64,000 nucleotides of DNA, from NCBI GenBank assembly GCA_900770215.1, contig CAAGJW010000088.1, forward strand, positions 22,978 to 86,977, written 5' to 3'. Every line of letters starts with the position of its first letter. Positions within the stretch are counted from its first letter, which is position 1. Below are positions 1-8,466 of this stretch, in pieces. The notes below the pieces were generated by a model that worked only from the letters and a program-made list of their open reading frames with translations, had not been told where the DNA came from and ran no database searches. The DNA comes from Bacteroidales bacterium. GTDB lineage: Bacteria > Bacteroidota > Bacteroidia > Bacteroidales > Muribaculaceae. Made by a program: the position numbers and the translations under genes.

Positions 1-722
1 CTCTCGAGCACCACCGTGGCGGCACCACCGCTCGGCACGAGGCCGTCGCGGTCGCGGTCGAAGGGACGGCTGGCCTTGGCGGGCTCACTCTCGCGAGTGG
101 AAAACGCCTGGATGCCGTCGAAGGCAGCCACGCTGTACATGTTGGCCTCCTGAGCGCCACCACATATCACGCAATCTTGCAGCCCATTGGCAATGAGCAA
201 CGCTCCCAGCCCTATGGCCTGCGAACCGCTGGCACAAGCTGCCGAGGCAGTGAGATTGATGCCACGCAGATGAAACAGGCAAGCCAGATTCATAGTCACA
301 GTTGAGTTCATCGACTGGAATATCGCACCACTGCCGCAGGCCACTGTGTTGTGTGCCTCGCGAAACTTGTCGAGACCCTGCATCGTGGCCTCGGCCACCG
401 AGTCGTTGCCATATATGAGTCCCACGGGGTGTGCATCGATATACTCCTGATCAAGCTTGGCATGAGCCAGAGCCGAGCGGGTTGCCATGTAGGCATATTG
501 CGCCTCCTCGGGCATGAAGTGGCGCATCGTGCGTGACACATAAGGTTTCAAATCGGGTTGTGGCACCTGGGCACACAATGCCGAGCGAAAGCCGGCATCC
601 TTGCGTTGCTGGCTGAAGACGATTCCGCTTTTACCATTGTACAAGGCCTCGCGCACTTGATCAAGAGTTGTGCCTATACAAGACCATATTCCCATTCCTG
701 TGATGACTACTCTGTGTTTCAT
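1..722 (-). CDS. Beta-ketoacyl-ACP synthase (FabF/KAS-II-like), 3' part cut by window edge
   Basis: The gene begins at the ATG ending at 722 (MKHRVVITGMGIWSCIG, a typical KAS N-terminus) and runs off the left edge; 240 codons are present. The active-site cysteine is visible as Cys163 in TASAACASGSQAIG, and the PFDRDRDGLVPSGGAA segment matches the PFDxxRDGF block of FabF-type condensing enzymes. The catalytic histidines lie beyond the window. The family condenses acyl units with malonyl-ACP. The acyltransferase gene upstream ends 32 bases before this start, so the two are probably cotranscribed. The NxxS-rich N-terminal half is somewhat diverged from housekeeping FabF, so it may serve a specialised lipid or polyene pathway; that is inference. 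Confidence 0.88.
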   Translation of the reverse strand, partial: MKHRVVITGMGIWSCIGTTLDQVREALYNGKSGIVFSQQRKDAGFRSALCAQVPQPDLKPYVSRTMRHFMPEEAQYAYMATRSALAHAKLDQEYIDAHPVGLIYGNDSVAEATMQGLDKFREAHNTVACGSGAIFQSMNSTVTMNLACLFHLRGINLTASAACASGSQAIGLGALLIANGLQDCVICGGAQEANMYSVAAFDGIQAFSTRESEPAKASRPFDRDRDGLVPSGGAATVVLE

Positions 723-754
723 TTTTGTTTATGTGTATATTTATAGGTATAACA

Positions 755-1894
755 TTATATTTTTTTGCAATAGCAGCGTCGCCTGCACACATACTGCGGG
801 TCGAAGAGCTTCCATTGCGACAATTCTCTCACGTTGGTCTCCAGTTGCGGTCCCGTCTGCGCCACTTTTATTCCCATTTGGTTGTAGACCTCGACCAGGT
901 CGGTAAAAAACAATGCGTTCACGCCCAGTCCCTGATAGTCGGGGCGCACGGCCACCAGCAGCATGTCGGCCATGTCGCTGTGCCGGCCTTTGAGTGCACG
1001 CAACAAGTGAAACCAGCCCATGGGCAGCAAGCGCCCGCCGGCCTTTTTCATGGCCTGGCTCAAGCTGCTCATTGTTATGGCCACGCCCACCAAGTCTCCC
1101 TTTTTGTCGGTCACCACCGGCATCATGCGCTTGTAGTCGACAAGAGGCATAAATTTTTTTACAAAATAGTCGATCTGCTTCTCGCTGAACTCGGAGAATC
1201 CATACAACGGCTTGTAGGCCTCATTGAGCAGGTGAAAGATCTTGTGGCCGTAGCCGCCCTTGGTGATCTCCCTGCCTGTAAGCTTGCGCACTCGTAGGCC
1301 ATAGAGCCGCGTGACCAAGCTGGCGGCGTGAGCAAAACGCTCGGGCACCCTTTGGGGCACCTTGATGCGCACCGAGACCCAGTCGACCGCCTTGCTGTAG
1401 CCCAGGGCTTCCATGTGGCGGGGGTAGTAGGCAGGGGTGTAGATGGCAATGGCCGAGCCCTCGATATCGAAGTCGTCGACAAGCATCCCTTCCTTGTCAA
1501 AGTCGCTGATGCCCATGGGGCCCTGAATGTGAGTCATACCCTGCTGCCTGCCCCACTGTGCTACAGCGTCGAGAAGCAAGCGGGTGACCTCGACGTCGTC
1601 GATCATCTCGATGAAGGTGAAACGCACGTTTTTCACCTTCCACATCTCATTGGCCTTGCGGTTGACAATGCCTGCAATGCGCCCCACAGGTCGGCGATCC
1701 TCGTCGTAGGCGACAAAAGCGGCAATACTCGAAAACTCAAGCCCAGGATTTTTTGACGGATCGAAAGTGCCACGCACATCTAATTCCAAATCAGGCACAT
1801 AGCATGAGTTGCCTGCATAGATCTTATACGGCAATCTCACAAAATCATTCATCTCCTTCCTGGTTTGGACTATTTTGACAACATATTTGCCCAT
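755..1894 (-). CDS. GNAT-fold N-acyltransferase of the YghO/BcerS-like family
   Basis: A 379-residue protein that reads like the widespread Bacteroidetes GNAT family: N-terminal VRLPYKIYAGNSCYVPDL, a central GPMGISDFDKEGMLV segment, and a C-terminal acetyl-CoA-type segment (LLVAVRPDYQGLGVNALFF) followed by a basic CRRRCYCKK tail. Substrates of this family are not well defined. I start at the ATG at 1894 rather than the TTG at 1903 because the upstream TTG lies inside a promoter -7 box. The neighbour downstream is a ketoacyl synthase, which suggests an acyl-lipid role (inference). Confidence 0.8.
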   Translation of the reverse strand: MGKYVVKIVQTRKEMNDFVRLPYKIYAGNSCYVPDLELDVRGTFDPSKNPGLEFSSIAAFVAYDEDRRPVGRIAGIVNRKANEMWKVKNVRFTFIEMIDDVEVTRLLLDAVAQWGRQQGMTHIQGPMGISDFDKEGMLVDDFDIEGSAIAIYTPAYYPRHMEALGYSKAVDWVSVRIKVPQRVPERFAHAASLVTRLYGLRVRKLTGREITKGGYGHKIFHLLNEAYKPLYGFSEFSEKQIDYFVKKFMPLVDYKRMMPVVTDKKGDLVGVAITMSSLSQAMKKAGGRLLPMGWFHLLRALKGRHSDMADMLLVAVRPDYQGLGVNALFFTDLVEVYNQMGIKVAQTGPQLETNVRELSQWKLFDPQYVCRRRCYCKKI

Positions 1895-1900
1895 AGGTTG

Positions 1901-1933
1901 CAAAATTACTCAAAATTTACTTTTCATTTCAAA
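1901..1933 (-). promoter_or_regulatory. Bacteroidetes-type promoter for the acyltransferase-ketoacyl synthase operon
   Basis: On the minus strand there is a TTTG at 1933-1930, 21 bases, then TAATTTTG at 1908-1901, matching the Bacteroidetes -33/-7 consensus (TTTG, TAnnTTTG). The ATG chosen for the acyltransferase begins only 7 bases after the -7 box, so the message would be leaderless or nearly so. Confidence 0.6.
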
Positions 1934-2071
1934 ATACCACCAAAATTAAACAATATAGTTCCTAAATGAACCAGTTTTTGTCTCATTTAACACCCATCTG
2001 CTATAGCGCATCATGTTGAAACCATCGTTCACGCCAACGGCCAGGAGAACCGGCAAGCAAGCAAAAATTGC

Positions 2072-2079
2072 TATCTTTG
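2072..2079 (+). promoter_or_regulatory. Candidate -7 box for the ArgE-like gene
   Basis: TATCTTTG fits TAnnTTTG exactly and lies 43 bases before the start at 2122. I see no clear TTTG at the -33 position, so this is a moderate call. Confidence 0.45.
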
Positions 2080-2121
2080 CAGGCAGGATGCCAAGTAAGG
2101 AGGCAATCTGTGGAAAATTGA

Positions 2122-3192
2122 ATGCACATGGATATTGACGAGATATATTACGAAGCCATCGACTTGCTGAAGGCGATGATTGCCACCCCATCGGTGAGCA
2201 GGGAGGAAAATGAAGTGGCCCGCGTGGTCGAGCACTACATGCTCAAGTGGGGCTTGCGCCCTAAACGCAGCGGCAACAACCTGTGGTGCATGCCGCCCGA
2301 CTTTGACCCGGCCAAGCCCACGGTGCTGCTCAATGCCCACATCGACACCGTGAAGCCTGTAGACGGCTGGAAGCGCGACCCCTACACCCCAGCCGAGGAG
2401 GGCGGCAGGCTCTACGGGCTGGGCAGCAACGACGACGGGGCCTCGGTCGTGTCGCTCCTGGCCGCCCACCGCATGCTCATTGAGCACGAGCAGCCCTGCA
2501 ACTTCATCTTCCTGGCTTCGGCCGAAGAGGAAGTGAGCGGAAAGGGTGGAATTGAGTCGGTGCTGCCCATGCTGCCCGGCATCGACGTGGCGCTTGTGGG
2601 CGAGCCCACTGGCATGAATCCTGCCATAGCCGAAAAAGGGCTCATGGTGCTCGATGCTGTGGTGCACGGGGTGGCGGGCCACGCTGCACGCAACGAGGGC
2701 GTGAATGCCATCTACCTGGCTGTCGATGCCATCAACGCGCTCAGGCACTTGAAACTTGAAAAGGTGTCGCCCTTGCTGGGCCCAGTGAAGGTGACTGTGA
2801 CCAAGATTGAGGCTGGCCAGCAGCACAACATCGTGCCCGATGTGTGCAAGATGCTCATCGATGTGCGCACAACCGATGCCTACAGCAATGCCGAGACACT
2901 GCAGCTGCTGCGCGAGGCCGTGCCTGGCTGCGAGCTCACGCCCCACTCCACACGGCTCAATCCGTCGTGCATCGACGCCGGTCACCCGCTTGTGCAGCGA
3001 GCCGTGATGCTGGGCAAGGAGCCCTTCGGTTCGCCCACGCTGAGCGACCAGGCCCTCCTGCCGTTCCCCTCGATGAAGATGGGGCCCGGCCAGTCGAGCC
3101 GCAGTCACACAGCCGACGAGTATATCGAGTGCGACGAGGTGCGCGAAGCTATCGACACCTATATTGTGCTGCTAAACGGGCTGCGCCTGTAA
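2122..3192 (+). CDS. argE: M20 family deacetylase, N-acetylornithine/N-acetylcitrulline deacetylase-like
   Basis: A 356-residue cytosolic M20 metallopeptidase-fold enzyme. Metal-site blocks are visible: NAHIDTVKPVDGW (His73, Asp75), GSNDDGASVV (Asp104/105) and SAEEEVSG (the Glu-Glu pair near 135-136). There is no signal peptide. The length fits the ArgE/DapE group, and Bacteroidetes use a member of this group in arginine synthesis, which is why I prefer ArgE over DapE or a dipeptidase. It stands alone on the plus strand. Its last 21 bases overlap the end of the convergent MATE gene. A second in-frame ATG at 2128 is also possible. Confidence 0.78.
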   Translation: MHMDIDEIYYEAIDLLKAMIATPSVSREENEVARVVEHYMLKWGLRPKRSGNNLWCMPPDFDPAKPTVLLNAHIDTVKPVDGWKRDPYTPAEEGGRLYGLGSNDDGASVVSLLAAHRMLIEHEQPCNFIFLASAEEEVSGKGGIESVLPMLPGIDVALVGEPTGMNPAIAEKGLMVLDAVVHGVAGHAARNEGVNAIYLAVDAINALRHLKLEKVSPLLGPVKVTVTKIEAGQQHNIVPDVCKMLIDVRTTDAYSNAETLQLLREAVPGCELTPHSTRLNPSCIDAGHPLVQRAVMLGKEPFGSPTLSDQALLPFPSMKMGPGQSSRSHTADEYIECDEVREAIDTYIVLLNGLRL

Positions 3193-4527
3193 ACGGCGCT
3201 TGAGCTGCCTGTAGACATAGAGGAAGGCTGGCACAAGAAACAGGCAGGCGCAACACCAGGCGATGGGGTCGCCGAAGCATATAGCCCAGTAGCCCCACAC
3301 TGGCACGGCCAGCACGCTCACCGCGATGCGTGCAATCATCTCGCTCACACCGCTGCCCATGGCCAGCTTGGTGTAGCCTGCGCCCTGAATCGAATAGCGC
3401 AATATCGACAGTACCCCAAGGGCCACAAAGAAGGATACCGAGACGTGCAGAAACTGGGCCGTGTAACCTATCACCGCCTGCTCGTGCGACGAAATGAAGA
3501 GACGGGCAAAGAGTTGAGCGCCCGACCACAGCACCACAGCCATAAATGCCGAGTAGAGCAGCATGAGCTTGCCGGCATCCTTGATGCCTGCCCAGATGCG
3601 TCGTGGATGCCCGGCCCCGAAATTTTGTCCGCAATAGGTGGCCATGGCCATGCCCAGGCTGTCGAGCGGACACATGCAAAACATCTTGATGCGCATTGCA
3701 GCCGTAAAGGCACTTATGTAGTTCTCGCCCAAGGCGTTGTTGCTACTTTGAAGCATGATGCTGCCTATGGCCGTGATCGAGTATTGCAGCCCCATGGGCA
3801 TGCCCACGCTGAGCAGTGTGCGAGCCAGGCCCGCATGCCAGCGGTTGTCGCCCTCCTGCATGTGTAGAATGGCAAATTTCTTTCTCATGTAGAAATAGCA
3901 CAGCACAGCCGAAACAGCTTGCGCCACCACTGTGGCGATGGCCGCACCGGCCACGCCCCAGCCCAAGACCAGGATGCACACCAGGTCGAGCACGATGTTG
4001 AGCACAGTCGACAACAGAAGGAACCACGAGGGCGTCTTGCTGTCGCCCAGCGCCCTGATCACACTCGAGAGCAGGTTGTAGAACAAAGTGGCCGGTATGC
4101 CCAGGAAGGTGACAAACAAGTAGGCATTGGCATCATCAAAAATCACTTCGGGCGTCTGCATCCACCGCAGTATGTAGGGGCACAAAACGCACGTTATGGC
4201 CGCCACTATCACCGCCATGATGCCCGACACCTTGAAACTCATGGACACCAGCCGGCGCATCGACCGATAATCGCGCGCACCAAACTTCTGAGCCACCGGG
4301 ATGGCAAAGCCGCCACAACAGCCGTTGCAGAAGCCGAGGATGAGAAAAATCACACTGCCACTGGCGCCCACACTGGCCAGGGCATTGATGCCCAGGCACT
4401 GGCCCACGATGGCCGCATCAACGATGCTGTAGGTCTGCTGCAGCATGTTGCCCAACAGCAACGGTACCGAAAAATTCAAGATGAGGGGCAACGGTCGCCC
4501 CGAAGTCATTTCCCTAACAACTGGCAT
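3172..4527 (-). CDS. MATE family multidrug/sodium efflux transporter
   Basis: A 451-residue inner-membrane protein with about 12 hydrophobic segments and a MATE-like N-terminus (SGRPLPLILNFSVPLLLGNM, then QQTYSIVDAAIVGQ). The repeated halves, the GxxAxAxxxGQNFGAG block in the second half and the basic C-terminal tail fit the NorM/DinF branch. Such proteins export cationic drugs or metabolites with Na+ or H+; the substrate cannot be read here. The 3' end overlaps the convergent deacetylase gene by 21 bases. About 208 bases separate the start from the S41 protease gene upstream, and this gap holds only a weak inverted repeat near 4690-4730. Confidence 0.9.
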   Translation of the reverse strand: MPVVREMTSGRPLPLILNFSVPLLLGNMLQQTYSIVDAAIVGQCLGINALASVGASGSVIFLILGFCNGCCGGFAIPVAQKFGARDYRSMRRLVSMSFKVSGIMAVIVAAITCVLCPYILRWMQTPEVIFDDANAYLFVTFLGIPATLFYNLLSSVIRALGDSKTPSWFLLLSTVLNIVLDLVCILVLGWGVAGAAIATVVAQAVSAVLCYFYMRKKFAILHMQEGDNRWHAGLARTLLSVGMPMGLQYSITAIGSIMLQSSNNALGENYISAFTAAMRIKMFCMCPLDSLGMAMATYCGQNFGAGHPRRIWAGIKDAGKLMLLYSAFMAVVLWSGAQLFARLFISSHEQAVIGYTAQFLHVSVSFFVALGVLSILRYSIQGAGYTKLAMGSGVSEMIARIAVSVLAVPVWGYWAICFGDPIAWCCACLFLVPAFLYVYRQLKRRLQAQPV

Positions 4528-4735
4528 AGAAACTTACAAATCAAAAAAGTCAACAAAAAAAAATCGATTGCCGCCACAGCTGGCTACAGCCACGGTTACA
4601 AGCCTTGGCCACATCATCGCATGTGGCACAAGAGCTGTAAAATGCATCACATGAAAACGTAGAGACAGCACACGCGTGCAGCGCACGGGGAAGCCCAGCC
4701 GCCGCCATTGAGGCTTCGCGGCTGGCAGCACAGGA

Positions 4736-6424
4736 TCATTTTTTCTTGGCAGCAGCCTTGGCTGCTTCCTCACGGGCCTTGTGCTCGGCAGCCAGCTTGG
4801 CATACTCGGGGTTGCCATCGTGCAGCAACGACTGGAACCGGCTCTCGTCGTTGAGCACCTTGAGGGCAGCCTGCAAGTCGGGATTGCGGTGATTCACAAT
4901 CATGCTGTACACGCCCTGGTCGCTATACAAGTCGCGCCCTATCAGTCCCTTGAGTATAGCGCCAAACACGCCCTTGCTGGTCGTGTAGCCCTTCTCGTTG
5001 TAGCTCACCTTGGCCTTCTCGCCGGCAGCAATGAAGGCCTGCATGTCGGCCTGGGTCAACTCAAACTTCTTGTCGAAATCGCTCACCGTGGCATAGCGCG
5101 ACTTGAGCTCGGCCCGATGCTTGTCGACATAGTCGAGCGCATACTGGTAGATGACGCCCTTGGCCAGCATGTCGCGGTAGTAGGTGCTGTACTCGCTGGT
5201 GTCGACGGGCACAAAAATGTCGGGGATGATACCGCCGCCGCCATACACCACTCGGCGATTTTTGAGCGTGGTGTACTTGAGCGAGTCGTTGAACTGGATG
5301 CTGTCGATGTGGTAGTACTCGCCCGTCTTGGAGCGGTCGATGATGTCATCTTCATAGGCCTTCTTGTTGCCTTTCTTGTAGGGCTTCTGCACACATCGGC
5401 CCGATGGCGTGTAGTAGCGGGCCACGGTGAGGCGCATCATCGAGTTGTCCTCGAAGCGGATGGGGCGTTGCACCAGGCCCTTGCCGAAGGTGCGGCGGCC
5501 CACCACCACAGCGCGGTCCCAGTCTTGCATGGCGCCGGTGAATATCTCGGCTGCCGAGGCACTGTACTGGCTCACGATGACGGCCATCTTCAAGTCCTTG
5601 TAGCGACCGTTGCCCATGGCCTTGGCCTCGCTGCGCGGGGCATTGGCCCCCTGGGTGTACACAATCATCTGCCCGTTGTCGAGAAACTCGTTGCACATCT
5701 CGATGGCAGCGTTCATGTAGCCGCCGCCGTTGTCGCTCAGGTCGATCACCACCTGCTTCATGCCCTGCTGCGAGAGCTTGGCCAGCGCCTGCATCATCTC
5801 GGCATAGGTCTTGTTGCCGAAGCTGGAAATCTTGATATAGCCCGTCTTGTCGTCGAGCATGTAGCTGGCATCCACACTATAGAGCGGTATGCGGTCGCGC
5901 GTGATGACAAAGGTGATGAGCTGAGGGTCGGCACCGCGTTTCACCTTCACGGTGACCTTGGTGCCCTTCTTGCCGCGCAACCGCTTCTGGATGCCGCTGT
6001 TGCTCATTTTCACGCCCGCAATGGTGGTGTCGTTCACCATCACAATGCGGTCGCCCGGCAAGATGCCCACGCGTTCCGACGGGCCGCCGGCCACAGTCTG
6101 TATCACATAGAGCGTGTCCTGCTTCATGTTGTACTGTATGCCTATGCCCGAGAACTCGCCCTGCAGCGGCTCCTCCAGGGCCTTGGTCTCCTTTGCATTG
6201 GTATAGGACGAGTGCGGGTCGAGCTTCTCGAGCATGCCCACGATGGCATTCTCCACCAGCTTGTCCTCGTTGACTGTGTCGACATACAGGTTGCGAATGG
6301 CATACTCAGCGTTATAGAGCTTGTTGAGGGCCTCGCGGGTGTTGGCCGTCGAGGTGAACACTGCAAAAGCAGCCATGAGAATCAATGTGATTGTGCGCAT
6401 AACATCAAAATTTCCTAACTTCAT
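4736..6424 (-). CDS. C-terminal processing peptidase (S41, PDZ) of the Prc/CtpA family
   Basis: A 562-residue exported protease. Order of parts: hydrophobic signal/anchor (residues 8-26), helical region, PDZ domain around 90-165 (FSGIGIQY, then PSERVGILPGDRIVMVN), and S41 domain to about 350. The serine nucleophile is Ser290 in SASAAEIFTG, and the general base is Lys315 in FGKGLVQ. A long C-terminal domain ends in an alanine/lysine-rich tail. The family trims C-termini of periplasmic proteins, some of them cell-wall enzymes. MRTITLIL at 6400 is an alternative start that gives a cleaner signal peptide. Confidence 0.92.
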   Translation of the reverse strand: MKLGNFDVMRTITLILMAAFAVFTSTANTREALNKLYNAEYAIRNLYVDTVNEDKLVENAIVGMLEKLDPHSSYTNAKETKALEEPLQGEFSGIGIQYNMKQDTLYVIQTVAGGPSERVGILPGDRIVMVNDTTIAGVKMSNSGIQKRLRGKKGTKVTVKVKRGADPQLITFVITRDRIPLYSVDASYMLDDKTGYIKISSFGNKTYAEMMQALAKLSQQGMKQVVIDLSDNGGGYMNAAIEMCNEFLDNGQMIVYTQGANAPRSEAKAMGNGRYKDLKMAVIVSQYSASAAEIFTGAMQDWDRAVVVGRRTFGKGLVQRPIRFEDNSMMRLTVARYYTPSGRCVQKPYKKGNKKAYEDDIIDRSKTGEYYHIDSIQFNDSLKYTTLKNRRVVYGGGGIIPDIFVPVDTSEYSTYYRDMLAKGVIYQYALDYVDKHRAELKSRYATVSDFDKKFELTQADMQAFIAAGEKAKVSYNEKGYTTSKGVFGAILKGLIGRDLYSDQGVYSMIVNHRNPDLQAALKVLNDESRFQSLLHDGNPEYAKLAAEHKAREEAAKAAAKKK

Positions 6425-6432
6425 TTTGCCCG

Positions 6433-6440
6433 CAAAAGTA
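6433..6440 (-). promoter_or_regulatory. Candidate -7 box for the S41 protease gene
   Basis: TACTTTTG on the minus strand fits TAnnTTTG and ends 8 bases before the annotated start. A TTTG at 6468-6465 lies 24 bases upstream, slightly wide for a -33 element. If real, it favours the later ATG at 6400. Confidence 0.4.
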
Positions 6441-6545
6441 CAACAAAATAATGACTAAGCGTAGCAAAGAAAAGATAATTATATTAAATTCACACTACCC
6501 TCGCGTGCCTTCACGCGAGCACTGGGGGCACCGCCGCGATTGCAG

Positions 6546-6788
6546 CTACCTGTCCAGGCCAGGCGCAATGATCACCTTGGCATAGTCGCCCGTGGCACGG
6601 TCCATGATGCCGTAGAAACCCTCCTCGTCGATCACCTCCAGGTCGCCCGTGGCGCCGAAACCAGCCACAATGGCCGCGCGCAGCTCCTCGACCTTGGCGC
6701 GAGCCTCCTCGGGGCTGGCAAAGCGGTAGTCGTCGCTGCCCCTCTCGCCCTGACTGTAATACTCAAAATAAACTTGATACCGTTTCAT
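6546..6788 (-). CDS. Small hypothetical acidic protein (80 aa)
   Basis: Not recognised. I start it at the ATG at 6788 (MKRYQVYFEYYSQG); a longer upstream reading is low-quality and probably not translated. The protein has a beta-like aromatic N-terminus, a central acidic helix (PEEARAKVEELRAAIVA) and a C-terminal segment with IDEEGFYGIMD. No signal peptide or membrane segment. Base composition is GC-rich like the flanking core genes and unlike the AT-rich gene to its right. Confidence 0.6.
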   Translation of the reverse strand: MKRYQVYFEYYSQGERGSDDYRFASPEEARAKVEELRAAIVAGFGATGDLEVIDEEGFYGIMDRATGDYAKVIIAPGLDR

Positions 6789-6954
6789 GCCCCCAAAGAT
6801 ACCACTTTTCTGAATTATATGACTATAGAAACAATCATCAAGGTTGAGTTTCGTGACCCGCCGCTCCGAGAGCAGCCCGCCCGCACAGGCTTCTACTAGA
6901 CAGCCGCGAGCCGCTCCCGAGAAAGGCACAAAAGACAGCATTTTACAATATTAA

Positions 6955-7842
6955 TCAATGAATATTCAAATTTGATGGCGTTTGAGTAATCTTGCATATC
7001 TCTTCACTTGGAATAGCTATTACACATTTATCATGAGAAATATTGCCGACATAACAGAAAGTTAATCCTGTATGACTTACTTTGCACAAGTCAAAACATG
7101 ATTTGAGCTCCGGATCATTTAAATAACCCTCTATGAGAGAAGATTTAAGAAGTGCTTTGTTCGAACACATTGCAGAAATCGAATAGAGGTCTTCATCAAG
7201 TTCACAATTAATAACAATATTGTTTACGTCAAGTTTAAAATCCGTTAATGTCATGCCTTCGTCAATTTGCATGGGAAAAACTGAATTTTCCATTTCTATG
7301 AAAAGGGAAAGAATACTGTATAAAGCCTCATGTGGATTAAGTTGATATGCTTGACGAAATCTCTTAATATCATCAACAGAAACCTTAAATTCATGGTATC
7401 CAGTCGAAGACTCTGTGATTACAAATTTCAACCCTAAATCCAGCCGTATAAGTAAATCCAATAACCTGCTTCCCTGATTATTACCTTGTCCATCAACAAG
7501 AAGATAACACAAAAGCAAAGCATCTTTCACTTTTTCATCGTTATCAAGATAGCTTATCAAGTTGTCAGAATCTTTGCCATACTTGCAGTAGTATACCACA
7601 TAATTATCCTCCAACTTAATACCTGTCACTTGACTCTTGCCCAATGCTACGGGTATAGGGCAATCTTTGTCAGCAAGTTCAAGTTACTTGGCAAATTCTG
7701 ACCTTTCCTTCATTCGCTCATAGGTCGGTTTCAATGCAACTGCCATGGTCTGAACACCTATCAAAATGCACAGGAAAAGTATTCCCAAAGAAGACAAAAT
7801 TACTTTTAAAGTATTCTTCCTTGATTCAGGTTTTGTGCTCAT
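6955..7842 (-). pseudogene. Membrane-anchored hypothetical protein interrupted by an in-frame TAA
   Basis: From the ATG at 7842 the frame gives 52 codons (MSTKPESRKNTLKVILS, then a hydrophobic segment and AVALKPTYERMKER) before a TAA at 7686-7684. The same frame stays open to 6955 for another 243 codons. The start overlaps the stop of the upstream small membrane gene as ATGA, which supports the start. The intact product would be about 295 residues: short cytoplasmic N-terminus, one membrane helix and a soluble domain. I know no family. The AT-rich composition contrasts with the neighbours and suggests acquisition. A second possibility is that the 229-residue part starts at the TTG at 7644. 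Confidence 0.6.
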
Positions 7843-8060
7843 TTTACATACCCCCAGCATCGTTGCCGTTCGTTACATTCTTTTTTTTTACTTTTACGAA
7901 GAAGGAAAAAGGCTGGAATGAATGAGAATAACGACAAACCAAAGATATGTCCCAACATTTCCATTACATTTTCACTGGGAGCAACAACATTTGGCAAGCT
8001 TACTATGCCAAAGATCAGGAATAAAATACCAAAAGTCTTTCTTATATCCTTAAAAAGCAT
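7839..8060 (-). CDS. Small two-helix membrane protein (73 aa), unknown
   Basis: MLFKDIRKTFGILFLIFGIV begins a first hydrophobic helix, and a second follows (HIFGLSLFSFIPAFFLL), ending in a basic, Cys-containing tail (RKSKKKECNERQ). The stop codon overlaps the next start as ATGA, so the two are translationally coupled. The family is not recognised. It lies in the same AT-rich patch as the interrupted gene. Confidence 0.6.
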   Translation of the reverse strand: MLFKDIRKTFGILFLIFGIVSLPNVVAPSENVMEMLGHIFGLSLFSFIPAFFLLRKSKKKECNERQRCWGYVK

Positions 8061-8160
8061 TTTTTAAGATTCATAACACAATATAAATATTAGATGTGAG
8101 AATTTCCTAGGTTCTAAATCTACAAGAATTAGTATAAACACTATCTTGTTCCAAAATGTC

Positions 8161-8178
8161 TGGATTGATGTCAATCCA
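8161..8178. promoter_or_regulatory. Operator-like palindrome
   Basis: TGGATTGA-TG-TCAATCCA is a perfect 8+8 inverted repeat with a 2-base spacer, about 100 bases upstream of the start at 8060. The size and symmetry fit a dimeric repressor site; the protein is unknown. Confidence 0.35.
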
Positions 8179-8323
8179 ATTACAAAAAATAATTCATTTT
8201 AATCACACTACAATGCTTTCCATCATAATATTAATAAAACAATTTCAAAGATCCATTTAACCGCAGAACCCGAATAAAAATCAATTCCGATTCTCCAAAA
8301 AACGTTTTCTTCAGACAAATCGC

Positions 8324-8331
8324 TAAATTTG
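8324..8331 (+). promoter_or_regulatory. Candidate -7 box for the DUF5106 gene
   Basis: TAAATTTG followed by GCACTTGCC fits TAnnTTTG and resembles the start region of the efp and rpmH promoters in this window. A second, weaker choice is TTTG at 8394-8397 with TACCTTTA at 8418-8425, 20 bases apart. Confidence 0.4.
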
Positions 8332-8466
8332 CACTTGCCAGTTGAGAGTAGGAACAAAAAAAAGAGGATGCGGGGCGCTTTTCGGGGCAAAGATTTGGGC
8401 AATTGGGCACTTTGTAGTACCTTTACTATTTAATTGGAAAAATGTAGATTTATTACAACGAACGAC

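Larger units (their letters stand above)
8061..8466. other. 406-base AT-rich intergenic region between divergent genes
   Basis: No gene seen. It contains a hyphenated palindrome at 8161-8178 and candidate promoter boxes for the rightward gene. The left part is AT-rich like the small membrane gene. Confidence 0.5.

Noticed and set aside
4534..4735. Possible small gene between the MATE and S41 genes
   Set aside because: The only frames overlap the S41 gene or lack a family-like sequence; only a weak inverted repeat near 4690-4730 is visible.
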